DNA from: Crateriforma conspicua
GTDB taxonomy: Bacteria > Planctomycetota > Planctomycetia > Pirellulales > Pirellulaceae
Direction of reading: 5' to 3'
NCBI RefSeq assembly: GCF_007752935.1
Contig: NZ_CP036319.1
Location: 3,410,001-3,474,000, forward strand
Length of the DNA stretch: 64,000 nucleotides
In this document: positions 17,564 to 28,319 of the stretch, piece by piece
Layout of the letters: each line of letters begins with the position of its first letter
Position numbering within the stretch: the stretch's first letter is position 1
The notes under the pieces: model-generated
Told to the model about the DNA's origin: nothing
Databases searched by the model: none
The model's input: the letters and a program-made list of their open reading frames with translations, nothing else
Position numbers and translations under genes: made by a program

Positions 17564-18266
17564 TGGACGCGTGGTCAGGGGAACACGCGAACGGTCAAGT
17601 GTTGCCGGCGGCGCGCTCGGCAAGCTCTGCAAAGCACACCGATTTCACGGAGGAAACAAGCAATGCCGTTCGGTCAGACGCAAATGGGAAATTGGCAAAG
17701 AGGCCTGACCCCTTTAAGGACTGCAGGATTGGGTTTTCTCAACCGGTAATGTGGGGGCACCGCCGGATCTGAAGATTCGCGTCAAGAACGATGGGTGGGT
17801 GTTCATTCTCGTGCCCCTTAGGCGAGTCTATGATCCTGGCGTGCCGGAGAACCGTGCTTTGCTTGCGAGGGATGACTGGCGTCCGGTAACGTTGGTCGGC
17901 GCGCCATTTGAATCGTACCTTTGCCTGGCAAAGTCAACGATCTCCGGCCAAGAGATCTCGGTGCCCCACTTCCACACCTTCGGTTTCACGCACATCGTGC
18001 ACCCTGCTGCTCGAGTGTCGCAGTGATCGGAGGCTGGAGTCGCTGACAGGCAGCAAATTGCCTGGATTTGCTTCCTGTCAGCAATTGTCCTTGATATGTA
18101 GATGACGCAATCGTTGATGAGAGTGTTGCTGGTTGGAATGCTCGAGCACAATCGCAATTAGGATTCGCAGTGCGTCTAAGCGGGGGCGTCTGGCCGTGTC
18201 AATTGGTGAATCGGAATATCAATTTCTGGTTCGTGCCAGCATTCGGAAGACTGAGTTTGTGGATAG
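17564..18266. other. Long gap without a convincing gene
   Basis: About 700 bases. Frames of up to 91 residues exist (17751-18026), but their products match nothing I recognise and have no start signal. A GAGGCCTGACCCCTTT string, common in REP-like intergenic repeats, is present near 17700. A strong hairpin at 18042-18082 is listed separately. The stretch may be a gene remnant or repeat-derived. Confidence 0.4.
18042..18082. repeat. Strong hairpin of 17 pairs
   Basis: The left arm gctgacaggcagcaaat pairs with atttgcttcctgtcagc with one mismatch around a seven-base loop. No T-run follows in either direction. It lies in the gene-free stretch before the SpoIIAA-like gene. Confidence 0.55.
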
Positions 18267-18644
18267 ATGGAAGGTGAGAAGATGATTGAGTTTCGTTTGG
18301 ATAGGACGCGGTCTATTTTGCATGTGCGGCCGGAGGCGGCGCTAGAGGAAGCGGACTTTGTTGGCTTGGCCGAAACGGTGGATCCGTATATCGAATCCAG
18401 TGGCGGGCTGAGAGGGCTGGTCATCGATGCGCCGTCGTTTCCGGGCTGGGAAAGCTTCGGAGCGATGGTCGCACACTTTCGGTTCGTTCGAGACCACCAT
18501 CAGCGTATCCAGAAGGTCGCCATCGTCACGGATTCCGTTTTGGGGGACGTCGCCGAACGACTGGCATCTCATTTCGTCGCCGCAGAGATCAAGCACTTTC
18601 CGGCCGGTGGCGTCGAAGCTGCAGCATTGTGGATCGCTGACTGA
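18267..18644 (+). CDS. SpoIIAA-like (STAS/SEC14-type) protein
   Basis: 125 residues, or 120 from the ATG at 18282. It matches the SpoIIAA-like family (DUF3478): a first strand pair (IEFRLDRTRSILHVRP), a helix, GLRGLVIDAPSFPGWESFGAM, then VRDHHQRIQKVAIVTDSVL. The family shares the fold of STAS and SEC14 lipid-binding domains and often occurs as a small stand-alone cytoplasmic protein of unknown function. The Pro-Gly-Trp region after the central strand is typical. It is convergent with the giant kinase gene, about 95 bases away. Confidence 0.8.
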   Translation: MEGEKMIEFRLDRTRSILHVRPEAALEEADFVGLAETVDPYIESSGGLRGLVIDAPSFPGWESFGAMVAHFRFVRDHHQRIQKVAIVTDSVLGDVAERLASHFVAAEIKHFPAGGVEAAALWIAD

Positions 18645-18739
18645 CCGGGTTTGGTCACTTTGTGTTCAAAATCGCAGGACACTGGCCGCTGCGAAACGCG
18701 AAGCGCAGTGCTCGAACCCCCAAGGAAGATTCGATCGGA

Positions 18740-21700
18740 TCAGCTATTGAGCAGTTGGTCGGCGATCCGCATCAGCTTGCGGACGTTCAGGGGTTTGGTC
18801 AGGTATTCGTCAAATCCGATGCCGATCAGCCGTCGACGGGTGCCCTTCATCGCGTCGGCGGTCAGCGCGATGACGGGCAGTTCAATGCCTCGTTCACGCA
18901 ATTCCTTCACCGCGCCGGCGCCGTCAAGTTCCGGCATGTGCATGTCCATCAGACAAAGCTGGAACGGGTCACCCGATTCGGCGGCCTGAACGATCATGTC
19001 GACCGCTTGGCGGCCATTTTCGGCGACGTCCACTTTGCATTTGGCTTTGGCCAGGAAGTGTTTGGCCACAAATCGAACGTCTCGCATATCGTCAGCGATC
19101 AAAACTCTCGCATTCAGCGGGATGACCTGCGTTGCCGACTTGTCACGATTGGCGGTGGCATCGTCGTTGTGTTCATCTTCGGCATCCAAAGACAGTTCAC
19201 GTCGTTCGCCCACCGGGGCGACTGGGATTTCGAAGCTGAATGTGCTTCCGTGGCCCGGCTCACTTTCGACTGACATCTCACCGCCAAGTGCGTTGACCAA
19301 TCGCTTGGTGATGCTGAGGCCCAGGCCGGTGCCGCCGAAACGTTCAGAAATGCTTTTGTCGGCTTGGACGAATGGCTCGAACAGGGTTTTCAGTTTTTCC
19401 GCTGAGATTCCAATGCCGTTGTCCTGAACGGTGAAGGACAGAAATTCAACCTTCTTGCCTTGGTACGCGCGGCATTCTTCGCGGACGAAAACATCCACGC
19501 GGCCTTTGGGGCTGAACTTCAGCCCGTTGGCGATCAGGTTGATCAAGATTTGACGCAAACGAGCCGAATCGGTCGTGATCGTTTGGGGCAAAGGATTCTT
19601 CAGATGGAAATGCAATTCGGTTTCGTATTCATCGGTCCGCATTTGCATCGTGGTGTTGATATCGCCCAGCAATTCGTCCAACGAAACGATCGCTTTGGCC
19701 GTCTGAAACTTATCGGCTTCGATGCGTGACAGATCCAAAACGTCGCCCAACAACCGCAGCAGGTATTCGCCGTTGCGTTGAATGGTGGCCAGTTTTTCTT
19801 GGGCTCCCGATTCGTCGTCGGTTTCTTCCTGCAGGATCGAAGTGAATCCCAACATGGCGGCCAAAGGGGTTCGCAGTTCATGGCTCATGTTGGCCAGGAA
19901 ACGACTCTTTGCTTCGTTCGCGGCGGTGGCTTCGTCGCGAGCCTGTTTCAAGTTTTGCTCGGAAACCAAGCGTTCGGTGATGTCGACAAAGGTCACCACC
20001 GATCCCACGACTTCGTCATCTTGCGAGATCGGGTGACACCAAAACTCGACAGGAAAACATCCGGCGTCACGAGTACAGAACGCGTCATTTTCGCTGTGGA
20101 ACGGTTGGCCGGTTTTGATCGATCGGATGATCGCCGAATCGTCTCTTTGCATCGGCACGTTGTGGGCATCGTGCGGCTGGACGACCGAGTGCATGTCGCG
20201 ACCCACCAGTTCATCGCCGGATTTGTATCCCAGCATGCGAGCGGCCGCGTTGTTACAGAACGTACAGTTGCCGCCGGAATTGATGCCAAAGATGCCTTCG
20301 GCGGTCGAATCCAACAGCGACCGAATGGTGCGTTCGTTGATGCGAGCGATTTCCGCGGCCGCGATGCTGTCGGTCACATTGTTCTGGATACCGACAAAGT
20401 GGGTGACTTCGCCTCGTTCGTTTTCGACCGGGGTGATGTACAGGTCGTTCCAGAACTTCGACCCGTCCTTGCGATAGTTTTCCAGCAGCGCGCGAACCGC
20501 TTTGCCATCGTGGACGCCTTTACGAATCTCGGCGATGGCTGTTTTGTCGGTTTCCGGACCTTGCAGGAAACGACAGTTGCGGCCCAGCACTTCTTCTTCG
20601 CTGTACCCCGTCATCTTGCAAAAGCCTTCGTTGACGAAGGTGATCGGATTGTCGGGCAGGTTAACGTCGGTGACGATGATCCCATTGGCGGCCGACCCGA
20701 CGGCTTTGGACAGCAACTGCATTTCACGTTGCCGCTGTTGTCGTACGGTGATGTCACGGACCGAAGCCATCACGAACGGCTGGTTTCGCAACGTGACCGG
20801 CGTGTAAGAAATTTCCACAGGAAATTCGGTGGCGTCGTCGATGCGCCGGAAAACGGACTCCACCGTTTCGCCACCGCTGCGATGCACGTCGTCGAATCGG
20901 CGAAAGAAATCGTGTTGGCTCTGTGCAACTTCGAATCGCAAGACGGACAAGTCGTCGACGCTGTCGGGCGGACATCCCAGCAGTTTGCAGGCTTGCCGAT
21001 TGGCGTAGGAAACGTTGGCATTTTTATCGATCAACAATTGCCCATCGACGCTGCCGTCGACCATGAATTTGAACTGGATGACTTCCTGTTCGGTTTGTCG
21101 AAGCGTTTCGATATTGATGAAGGAAACAATGACGCCGTCGCATTCATGGTTGCGCCAGTAAGGCAGCGCACGCGCCAGATAGGCTGCACCGCCGACGCGA
21201 ATTTCCCATTCGCGTTCCTGGCCGGATTGTCGGATCTCGTCCAGGTGGTCGACGAACTTCGGATCGTCGATGCGATTGATGAATCCGTCGATGCTGCGTC
21301 CGATGTCGTGTTCTTCCATGAACAACAAGCGGCCGACTTCGGGGGTGAAGCGACGGATGTGAAAATGATTGTCCAAGAACAGCACGCCGACGCGGGTGTT
21401 GGCCAACAAGTTGTTCATGTCCGCATTGGCTTCGTCCAATTCGGCCACACGGGCTTGGTGTTCGGCGTTGACGGTGAACAATTCCTCGTTGACGCTGTGC
21501 AGTTCTTCGTTGGTGCTTTGCAGTTCCTCATTGGCAGCGACCATTTCTTCATTGGTCGCTTGCAGTTCCTCGTTGGACGTTTCCAGTTCTTCGATGGTGG
21601 CCTGAAGGTTTTGGCGGGTGTAATCCAGTTCGCGTTCGAGTGATTCGATCCGCGATGCCGCCAGTTCACTTGCGACGACTTCGTTGAAACCTTCGTCGTC

Positions 21701-23968
21701 GGATCGATTGATGGCCAGTTTTTCGGTGGTCTCGAATTGAACCAACAGACACAGGTCGCGTTGAACGGGCAGCTTGATCGGACGGACGACCAATCGGACT
21801 TGAGAATCGCCGTCCGGATCGGGGTGTCGCAAACCGCTGTACTTAACGGTTTGGCCGTCTTTCAAAGCATGCTGGACGGCCGCAGCGATACTGTTCTTTG
21901 CTTCCGGATAAACCATCTCCATCAGATTCATCGACGGGCGTCCGCTGGGCAGCCGCAGGAATGGATCGGCACCGGCAAAGATGTGCAGGATCCGGCACTG
22001 GGCATCGACCAGAACGCTGGGCTGCATCAGTTCGCCCAACAGAATGTCATACGCTTCGGAAAGCATTTCCGTATTGCGGCGGGGCGGCGGAGATGCCGTG
22101 CCGGACGTCCGCGTGATACCCGCGCTGCGCAGCGGCAGATCACCAAGCATCGTCATCCGCGTGTCGATGGGCAAACGGATGTCACGACGTTTGCGAAAGA
22201 TCTTCCAATGAACGTCGATGAATTCGAATTCATCGCTGATTTCGCCGGCGGTTTCACTGGGACCGAGGAACAAGACGCCGCCGGGCCGAAGGGCAAAGTG
22301 AAACAGCGACAGCGTTTTTCGCTGTGCCGGGTTTTGTAAGTAGATCAAAAGGTTGCGACAGGTCACCAAATCCATCTGGGTGAACGGCGGATCGTTGATG
22401 ATGTTGTGCGGTGCGAACACCACACGTCGACGCAGATCATTGTTGACGAAGAACCCGTCACGACGTTCGTGAAAGAACCGTTTGCGTCGCTTGGGCGAAA
22501 CGTCCTTCATCCGAGGTTCGTCGTACACACCCGCGGCAGCGAACTGAAGCGATTGTCGGTGTGCGTCGGTTGCAAAGATCTTAAAGTCGACGTCACGGCC
22601 ACCACGATCCAACGCTTCTTGGATCAGCATCGCCAATGAATAGGCTTCTTCGCCGGTCGCGCATCCACAAACCCAAACGCGAAGTTGATCGCCACACTTG
22701 GCCAACAATTCGGGGATGACAACGTTCTCCAAGACCTCGTAGGCTTCGATGTCGCGGAAGAATCGCGTCACACCGATCAACAGGTCTTTGTAAAGGTCAT
22801 TGACCTCCGACGGATGCGAATCGATGTATTGGACGTAATGTTCGACGTTGTCCAGGTGCAACAGTTCGATACGACGCTGGACTCTGCGGCCGACCGTTCC
22901 GGATTTGTAGTGGGAAAAATCAATGCCGTGATTTTGCTGCAGCAGTTGAAAGACGCGTGAGATACCTTTTTCGTCGAGCGGTTCGTCGGCTTCGTCGCGC
23001 AATTGGCCGGGCGAGAAATCCCCTGAGGAATACTTGATCAGCATGTCGCCGATGGATTCAGGCGAAAGCACCAAGTGAACGTGACCGGTTTCTTGGGCGT
23101 TCAACGGCATCGCGTCGAACTTACAAGTCGCCGGGTCTTGGACGACGGTCAGTCCATCGTTGGCAGCAATTTCGCTGATCCCGCGAGAACCATCGCTGCC
23201 GGTCCCCGACAAGATGATGCCGACGGCTAGCCGCCCGGCGTCTTGTGACAACGATCGAAAGAACTGATCGATCGGATGGGACAGAACCTTTTCACGACTG
23301 CGTTCGGTCAGCAACAGCTTTCCGCCGCTGACGATCATTTCCATCTTGGGCGGAATCAGATAGATTTTATTCGGCCGGACGTCCACGCCGTCATCAACCA
23401 CTTCCACCGGAATGTCGGTGACGCGTTGCAGCAACTGGTCCATGTGGCTTTTGAATTCCGGCGACAAGTGCTGGATCACCACGAATGACATGCCGGTGTC
23501 CAACGGCATGTTGCGGAACAGAGTCTCCAAAGCTTCCAATCCGCCAGCGGACGCGCCGACCCCGACGACGTGATGTTGGATGGAACCGGACCCGCCGGAA
23601 GTCTCGGACGATGATGGGTTGGATGCTGCTTCGGTCACAGGATTGGGTGGTCGTGGGCGAGGTGCCGTCCAAAAAACGCCGTCGACGGCAGTCCTTGGCC
23701 AATTGATCGGTTCAACGGGTCGTTGCGGAATGAATCGAGCTTGAATGGATCGCTTGTGGGTGTGAATTGGTCGCCGCAGGCGTGAAATGTTTGTTGCCGC
23801 AGGCGTGAAATGTTTGTTGCCGCAGGCGTGAAATGTTTGTTGCCGCAGGCGTGAAATGACTGCTTTGCCAAGCCCGTGCAATGATGCGCTGTTTGGGTTG
23901 CTTCGGATTGTCGTGCGCCGTCGATCGTGGGTCCTGTGTCCAAGGTTAAGTTCGGCAGCCTGATTCAC
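18740..23968 (-). CDS. CheB-CheR-PAS-LOV-histidine kinase-receiver fusion
   Basis: Giant signalling protein, 1742 residues from a GTG at 23968. Order: CheB methylesterase (about 133-305; Ser140, His167, Asp259 in the expected motifs), CheR methyltransferase (about 330-590; SAM motif [14 protein letters not shown]), PAS (about 640-745), a coiled coil of NEEL repeats (770-850), two PAS domains (855-1075), a LOV domain (1083-1200), another PAS (1210-1335), HisKA (His1363), HATPase (FGGTGLGL) and a receiver (Asp1675). The LOV segment has GRNCRFLQG with the photoactive Cys1132 and the flavin-contacting Asn and Gln residues. The start is unsure: the first 110 residues are low-complexity, partly encoded by a tandem repeat, and a GTG at 23638 is a credible alternative. 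Inference: it couples blue light to phosphorelay and possibly methylation. Confidence 0.88.
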   Translation of the reverse strand: MNQAAELNLGHRTHDRRRTTIRSNPNSASLHGLGKAVISRLRQQTFHACGNKHFTPAATNISRLRRPIHTHKRSIQARFIPQRPVEPINWPRTAVDGVFWTAPRPRPPNPVTEAASNPSSSETSGGSGSIQHHVVGVGASAGGLEALETLFRNMPLDTGMSFVVIQHLSPEFKSHMDQLLQRVTDIPVEVVDDGVDVRPNKIYLIPPKMEMIVSGGKLLLTERSREKVLSHPIDQFFRSLSQDAGRLAVGIILSGTGSDGSRGISEIAANDGLTVVQDPATCKFDAMPLNAQETGHVHLVLSPESIGDMLIKYSSGDFSPGQLRDEADEPLDEKGISRVFQLLQQNHGIDFSHYKSGTVGRRVQRRIELLHLDNVEHYVQYIDSHPSEVNDLYKDLLIGVTRFFRDIEAYEVLENVVIPELLAKCGDQLRVWVCGCATGEEAYSLAMLIQEALDRGGRDVDFKIFATDAHRQSLQFAAAGVYDEPRMKDVSPKRRKRFFHERRDGFFVNNDLRRRVVFAPHNIINDPPFTQMDLVTCRNLLIYLQNPAQRKTLSLFHFALRPGGVLFLGPSETAGEISDEFEFIDVHWKIFRKRRDIRLPIDTRMTMLGDLPLRSAGITRTSGTASPPPRRNTEMLSEAYDILLGELMQPSVLVDAQCRILHIFAGADPFLRLPSGRPSMNLMEMVYPEAKNSIAAAVQHALKDGQTVKYSGLRHPDPDGDSQVRLVVRPIKLPVQRDLCLLVQFETTEKLAINRSDDEGFNEVVASELAASRIESLERELDYTRQNLQATIEELETSNEELQATNEEMVAANEELQSTNEELHSVNEELFTVNAEHQARVAELDEANADMNNLLANTRVGVLFLDNHFHIRRFTPEVGRLLFMEEHDIGRSIDGFINRIDDPKFVDHLDEIRQSGQEREWEIRVGGAAYLARALPYWRNHECDGVIVSFINIETLRQTEQEVIQFKFMVDGSVDGQLLIDKNANVSYANRQACKLLGCPPDSVDDLSVLRFEVAQSQHDFFRRFDDVHRSGGETVESVFRRIDDATEFPVEISYTPVTLRNQPFVMASVRDITVRQQRQREMQLLSKAVGSAANGIIVTDVNLPDNPITFVNEGFCKMTGYSEEEVLGRNCRFLQGPETDKTAIAEIRKGVHDGKAVRALLENYRKDGSKFWNDLYITPVENERGEVTHFVGIQNNVTDSIAAAEIARINERTIRSLLDSTAEGIFGINSGGNCTFCNNAAARMLGYKSGDELVGRDMHSVVQPHDAHNVPMQRDDSAIIRSIKTGQPFHSENDAFCTRDAGCFPVEFWCHPISQDDEVVGSVVTFVDITERLVSEQNLKQARDEATAANEAKSRFLANMSHELRTPLAAMLGFTSILQEETDDESGAQEKLATIQRNGEYLLRLLGDVLDLSRIEADKFQTAKAIVSLDELLGDINTTMQMRTDEYETELHFHLKNPLPQTITTDSARLRQILINLIANGLKFSPKGRVDVFVREECRAYQGKKVEFLSFTVQDNGIGISAEKLKTLFEPFVQADKSISERFGGTGLGLSITKRLVNALGGEMSVESEPGHGSTFSFEIPVAPVGERRELSLDAEDEHNDDATANRDKSATQVIPLNARVLIADDMRDVRFVAKHFLAKAKCKVDVAENGRQAVDMIVQAAESGDPFQLCLMDMHMPELDGAGAVKELRERGIELPVIALTADAMKGTRRRLIGIGFDEYLTKPLNVRKLMRIADQLLNS
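23775..23858. repeat. Tandem repeat, 23-base unit, about 3.7 copies
   Basis: Exact copies begin at 23775, 23798, 23821 and 23844 (the last incomplete); each contains cgcaggcgtgaaatg followed by tttgttgc. The array sits at the 5' end of the giant kinase frame. If translated from the GTG at 23968 it gives a Phe-His-Ala-Cys-Gly type repeat. If the true start is downstream, it lies in the leader. Confidence 0.9.
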
Positions 23969-24474
23969 AAACGGGGCTGCACGATCGAGGATTCAGTTTC
24001 ATGGTGTCGGATCGCGATCAAAGCGTCATGATCAGTGGGCCTCGGATGTTCAATGTCATCTTTCTTGTTGGAACACAACCGCGTGTGATTCGGTGGACTT
24101 CAGACGGGGAACCGCGCTGGGCCGGTACTGGCGCAAACGTACAGCGGGGTCGAAGCCGACAATCACCGCTTAGAAATCGGTGTGCCAAAATCGTAGCGGG
24201 TTTTGCCCGATCGATTGCAACGTCTGGAAACCCGTCATCCGCGGGCATCAGCAAATGCGGTGGTCGGTGAACGACCAAAGTCGCCAAACGGGATTGGCCG
24301 ACAATCGGCCAGGTTGGTGCGTGATGGTTCGGCGATCGATGGTGTCGGGCAAGTCGAGGCGTCATCCTGGTGACTGTGAACCGCTTGTAATCGCAGCCCA
24401 ATCGTTAAGAATCCTGGCAGTCCGATTTCGGGCACACCGTGTTTGGTTGGATCGTTTCGCCTGTGGCAAATTTC
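23969..24474. other. Divergent intergenic region between two hybrid kinases
   Basis: About 500 bases between the starts of the two large kinase genes. It should hold both promoters. No other gene or clear motif is seen. Confidence 0.4.
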
Positions 24475-27400
24475 ATGACCGACGATACGTCACCATCGGG
24501 CTGGAATCCGGCGCCGGAGATCGCTTCGTTGCTGGTCACCATCGGATGTCCCGGCGATGCGGCGGCGGATCAGTGGTTGCTTTCGCTGCTGGAAGAAATC
24601 GACCACCGGTCGGCGATGCGTTTGGTGGTGTACCGAACCGATGGCGGCGATACGTCGTCGGCATTCGAGGCGACGCAGCGGTTGATCGGCAACGACGCGA
24701 TCTCGTTGGATACGACACGCAACATTGGACCAGGGCAGGTGGCGTTCTGTCCTGCGGGTCGGGTTCCCCGAATGCGGCAGGTCGGTCGTGTCGAATGGAT
24801 CGAAACGGACGGCGTGACCGACGGGCTTTGGGGAACCTTTCTTGCTTCGGTCGCCGCGGTTGCCGGACCGTCGGCGGCGGGAATCGTGTTGCGTTCAGGG
24901 GAAGTCGAACGGGGTTCGATGGATTACGGATCGGACGCATCGATCGGCGAAGGCTTGGACGCGATTCGCAAGGTCGGCGGCTGGGCGGTGCGTCTGACGT
25001 GCCCACGATGTGATGCACCGAACACGCCGGCAGGGCAGGGCGACGACGACCCCTTTCGCCCGAATCATCCGACCAGTGTGGCGATGGAGTTGGCGCGGTT
25101 GCTGAAATCCTGTTTGGGAGCCAGTCCCACCGACGCATCGTTGCTGAAATGGGTCAGCAATCTGGATCGATTCAATCAAGCCGTTCTGGAAACCAGTCCG
25201 GACGGGATCAAGGTGCTGGACACCCAGGGACGGTTGCTGCAGATCAACCGGGCCGGTTTGCAACACATGGAGCTGGATGATTTCGTGCCGCTGCGGGGCG
25301 AATACTGGTGGACATTGTGGCCGGATGCGACGCGCAGTTTGGTGCAGCACAGCATCCGACTAGCTGAAAAAGAAGGGGTGGCCCGTTTCCAAGCACAACG
25401 TCCCACGGCCAAAGGAACCATGCGTTGGTGGGATGTGGTCGTGTCACCGGTTTACGACAGCGACCAGAACGTGACACGATACGTGGCGGTGTCACGCGAC
25501 GTCACCCAGCAACGTCAGCAAACCGCCGAACTGTTGGACCGCGAAAAACATCTTCGACGGGTGATCGATCACGTCGTCGGATTTGTCGGCGTGTTGGATT
25601 TGGACGGGACGCTGACCGAAGCCAACCAGCCGGCCATCACCGCCGGTGGCGTGAGCCGCGATGACGTGATCGGCAAAAAGTTTTGGGACTGTTACTGGTG
25701 GAACTACGACCCGTCGGTGGCCGAGCGATTGGAACAAGACATCCGGCGTGTCCAATCCGGCGAAGCCGTTCGCTATGACGCGATGGTTCGGATGGCGGGA
25801 GACACCCGCATGATGATTGATTTTCAATTGATGCCGGTGTCCGATGAAAGCGGAAACTTGATCAACATTGTTGCGTCCGGCGTCGACATTTCGGATCGCT
25901 ATCTGGTCGAAAAAGCGATCCGAGCGGCCAACGCGAAATGGAGTGCTTTGTTTGACCAAAGCCCGGCGTTCATCGGTGTGTTGAACTTGGACGGCACGCT
26001 GTCGGAAGTGAACCATACGGCGTTGCAGCCGTGGGGCTTGAAACGCGATGACATGATCGGCCACCTGTTTTGGGAAACGCCGTGGTGGAAAGGGATGTCC
26101 AAGAGCCGCCGGTTCTTGCGAGACAACTTTAGCGCGGTCTTGGACGGACACAGTTTTCATCGCGACCTGAGTTACCGGGGCCCCGACGGCAGCCGAAAGA
26201 TCGTCGACATCTGGTACGTTCCGGCGCGAAACGAAGACGGCGAGATCATGTTTGTCATCGCCCACGGTCGCGACGTCACCCAGCAACGTCGCAACGAAAG
26301 GTCGATCAAGCTGAACGAACAGCGTTTGCGAGACGCGTCGCGATTGGCCGGATTTGGCACGCTGCACGCCGACGTCGAATCGAACATGCAGTATTTTTCC
26401 GATGAACTGAAATCGTTGTTGAAGTACCCGCCGGATGCAAACTTTGATGGGCCGTTGGGGGCGATTCCCGATTGGGTTCATCCCGAAGATCTGGACATGA
26501 TTCATGATCATTTCCAGAGCGAGATTTTGCGAGCGGAGGATCACACGTCGTCGATCGAACATCGTGTCGTCTGTTACGACGGTGAAGTCCGCATGGTCCG
26601 GTTGCAGACCCGCACGATTTGCGGCGACGATGATCGGTCGGGCCAGCGACCCGTTCAGATCATCGGGACGATGCTGGATATCACCGACCAGCGGCGATAC
26701 GAATCCGAGTTGCGTGCGGCGCGGATCGAGGCCGAATCAGCCAACCAAGCCAAGAGTGCGTTCCTGGCAAACATGTCGCACGAAATTCGAACACCCATGA
26801 CGGCGATTTTGGGGTACGCCGACTTGGTCGCGGAAAATGTCAGCGACGATGAAACGTCGGACTACATCCAAACGATCCGTCGCAACGGCAATTATCTGTT
26901 GGACTTGATCAACGACATTTTGGATCTGTCCAAAATCGAAGCCAACAAGTTCGAAGTCCAGCAGGAGGTCTTTGATCCCGCACGAGTCGTCGAAGACGTT
27001 CGCAGCATCATGGAAGTTCGTGCGGCGGAGAAAGGTTTGTCACTGCAGGTCGACTATGCCGGTCGCATCCCACAACAGATTTACAGCGATCCGAAACGGT
27101 TGCGGCAAATCTTGATCAACTTGGTTGGCAACGCGATCAAGTTCACGCGAACCGGCGACGTCCGTTTGGTCGTGGCGCATGAACAACAAGGCGGCGACGA
27201 TGCCTTGCGTTTCGAAGTCCATGATTCTGGGATCGGCATCGCAAAGGAACAATTGGGAAAGCTGTTTCAGCCGTTTTCGCAGGGTGATGCGTCGGTCACA
27301 CGTCGTTTCGGTGGCACCGGTTTGGGGCTGGCGATCAGTCGTCGCTTGGCCGAATCGCTGGGCGGAAACATTGTCGTCCACAGCGAAGTGGAACACGGCA

Positions 27401-27891
27401 GCACTTTCACCGTGCGGATCGATCCGGGCGATTTGACAGACGTGGATATGGTTCAGCCCGGACCGCTGGTGGACGTTCCGCCGTCGGAGGATGATTCGGC
27501 CCCGGTGTCGCTGGATTGCCACATCTTAGTGACCGATGACCGGCGCGACATCCGGTTTCTAAGCCGACGAATCTTGGTCGATGCGGGAGCGACGGTGACC
27601 GAGGCCGAAGACGGACAGGTGGCGCTGGACAAAGTCATCGAATCGATCGATCAGGGAACGCCGTTCGACGTCATTCTGTTGGACATGCAAATGCCCAACT
27701 TGGACGGTTATCAAGCGGCAGTGCGACTCCGCGAAATGGGATTCGCAGGCCCGATCGTGGCACTGACCGCAGATGCCATGCAGGGTGACATGAAGCGGTG
27801 CTTGGAATGCGGATGCAACGACTATCTAGCCAAACCGATCAATGCCCAGCATTTATTGCGGCTGGTCGCTCGATTGACTCGGCCCGTGTGA
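24475..27891 (+). CDS. Hybrid histidine kinase with a CheB-like N-terminus and PAS repeats
   Basis: 1138 residues from the ATG at 24475; an in-frame GTG 36 bases upstream is less likely. Residues about 15-215 follow the layout of a CheB domain (SLLVTIGCPGDAA, PGQVAFCPAG, GLWGTFLASVAA, AAGIVLRSGE, GLDAIRKVGGWAV), but the catalytic Ser and His motifs are lost. PAS-type domains follow, several with an FWxxxWW motif, then HisKA (NMSHEIRTP, His769), HATPase ([14 protein letters not shown]) and a receiver (Asp1070 in VILLDMQMP). An HPt gene lies immediately downstream on the other strand, a natural relay partner. It is divergent from the LOV kinase. The input signal is unknown. Confidence 0.87.
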   Translation: MTDDTSPSGWNPAPEIASLLVTIGCPGDAAADQWLLSLLEEIDHRSAMRLVVYRTDGGDTSSAFEATQRLIGNDAISLDTTRNIGPGQVAFCPAGRVPRMRQVGRVEWIETDGVTDGLWGTFLASVAAVAGPSAAGIVLRSGEVERGSMDYGSDASIGEGLDAIRKVGGWAVRLTCPRCDAPNTPAGQGDDDPFRPNHPTSVAMELARLLKSCLGASPTDASLLKWVSNLDRFNQAVLETSPDGIKVLDTQGRLLQINRAGLQHMELDDFVPLRGEYWWTLWPDATRSLVQHSIRLAEKEGVARFQAQRPTAKGTMRWWDVVVSPVYDSDQNVTRYVAVSRDVTQQRQQTAELLDREKHLRRVIDHVVGFVGVLDLDGTLTEANQPAITAGGVSRDDVIGKKFWDCYWWNYDPSVAERLEQDIRRVQSGEAVRYDAMVRMAGDTRMMIDFQLMPVSDESGNLINIVASGVDISDRYLVEKAIRAANAKWSALFDQSPAFIGVLNLDGTLSEVNHTALQPWGLKRDDMIGHLFWETPWWKGMSKSRRFLRDNFSAVLDGHSFHRDLSYRGPDGSRKIVDIWYVPARNEDGEIMFVIAHGRDVTQQRRNERSIKLNEQRLRDASRLAGFGTLHADVESNMQYFSDELKSLLKYPPDANFDGPLGAIPDWVHPEDLDMIHDHFQSEILRAEDHTSSIEHRVVCYDGEVRMVRLQTRTICGDDDRSGQRPVQIIGTMLDITDQRRYESELRAARIEAESANQAKSAFLANMSHEIRTPMTAILGYADLVAENVSDDETSDYIQTIRRNGNYLLDLINDILDLSKIEANKFEVQQEVFDPARVVEDVRSIMEVRAAEKGLSLQVDYAGRIPQQIYSDPKRLRQILINLVGNAIKFTRTGDVRLVVAHEQQGGDDALRFEVHDSGIGIAKEQLGKLFQPFSQGDASVTRRFGGTGLGLAISRRLAESLGGNIVVHSEVEHGSTFTVRIDPGDLTDVDMVQPGPLVDVPPSEDDSAPVSLDCHILVTDDRRDIRFLSRRILVDAGATVTEAEDGQVALDKVIESIDQGTPFDVILLDMQMPNLDGYQAAVRLREMGFAGPIVALTADAMQGDMKRCLECGCNDYLAKPINAQHLLRLVARLTRPV

Positions 27892-27959
27892 TGGGGCCGG
27901 CCTGACCGATATTGGCAACAAGCGGTGATTCGCCAGCGTCGCCGGGTTAGGCAAGTTGT

Positions 27960-28319
27960 TCAGCCGGAGATGCCGTGAATCTCTTTCAACAGCGAATGCA
28001 GTTGCGGCTTTGCCTTGGTGAACAGCACGCTTGCTTCGTTCGGATCGTCGCGTCGTGCCGCATCGATGATTGGTTGCAACAGTGTCGTCGGATGCCCGGT
28101 CTCGAATCCGCTCAGAGTTCCCTTCAGTGAATGCCCGCTGCGTGACGCCTGTTCCATGTCCTGGTGTGAAATCGCCTGATCCAACTGCTGCAACAACGGC
28201 TGACCGTCTTCGTAGGCGATCGCAGCAAGTTCACACAAGATTTCTTCGTCATCGCCGACTCGAACCAGTGCGTCGGAAAATCGTTTTCGTTGCGTCTCGT
28301 TCAACCTGAAACCCTGCAT
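27960..28319 (-). CDS. HPt phosphotransfer protein
   Basis: 119 residues from the ATG at 28319. A frame running further upstream to 28706 has no family-like sequence and is rejected. The protein is all-helical, with the phosphorylatable His in ASRSGHSLKGTLSGFE, the HPt signature HxLKG. Further helices contain many Gln and Ala residues. It should carry phosphate between the receiver of a hybrid kinase and a final response regulator. Its stop is about 70 bases from that of the hybrid kinase at 24475, tail to tail, which makes that kinase the best partner. The single-domain regulator at 10587 is one possible acceptor. Confidence 0.85.
   Translation of the reverse strand: MQGFRLNETQRKRFSDALVRVGDDEEILCELAAIAYEDGQPLLQQLDQAISHQDMEQASRSGHSLKGTLSGFETGHPTTLLQPIIDAARRDDPNEASVLFTKAKPQLHSLLKEIHGISG

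Noticed and set aside
17751-18026. 91-residue protein in the gap before the SpoIIAA-like gene
   Set aside because: No recognisable domain, no ribosome site and an odd composition; not supported as a gene.
23775-23858. CRISPR-like array
   Set aside because: The units are directly joined, 23 bases each, with no spacers and no cas genes nearby. It is a plain tandem repeat.
24475-27891. A second LOV domain in the other hybrid kinase
   Set aside because: Its PAS domains lack the NCRFLQ motif; they have FWxxxWW segments instead.
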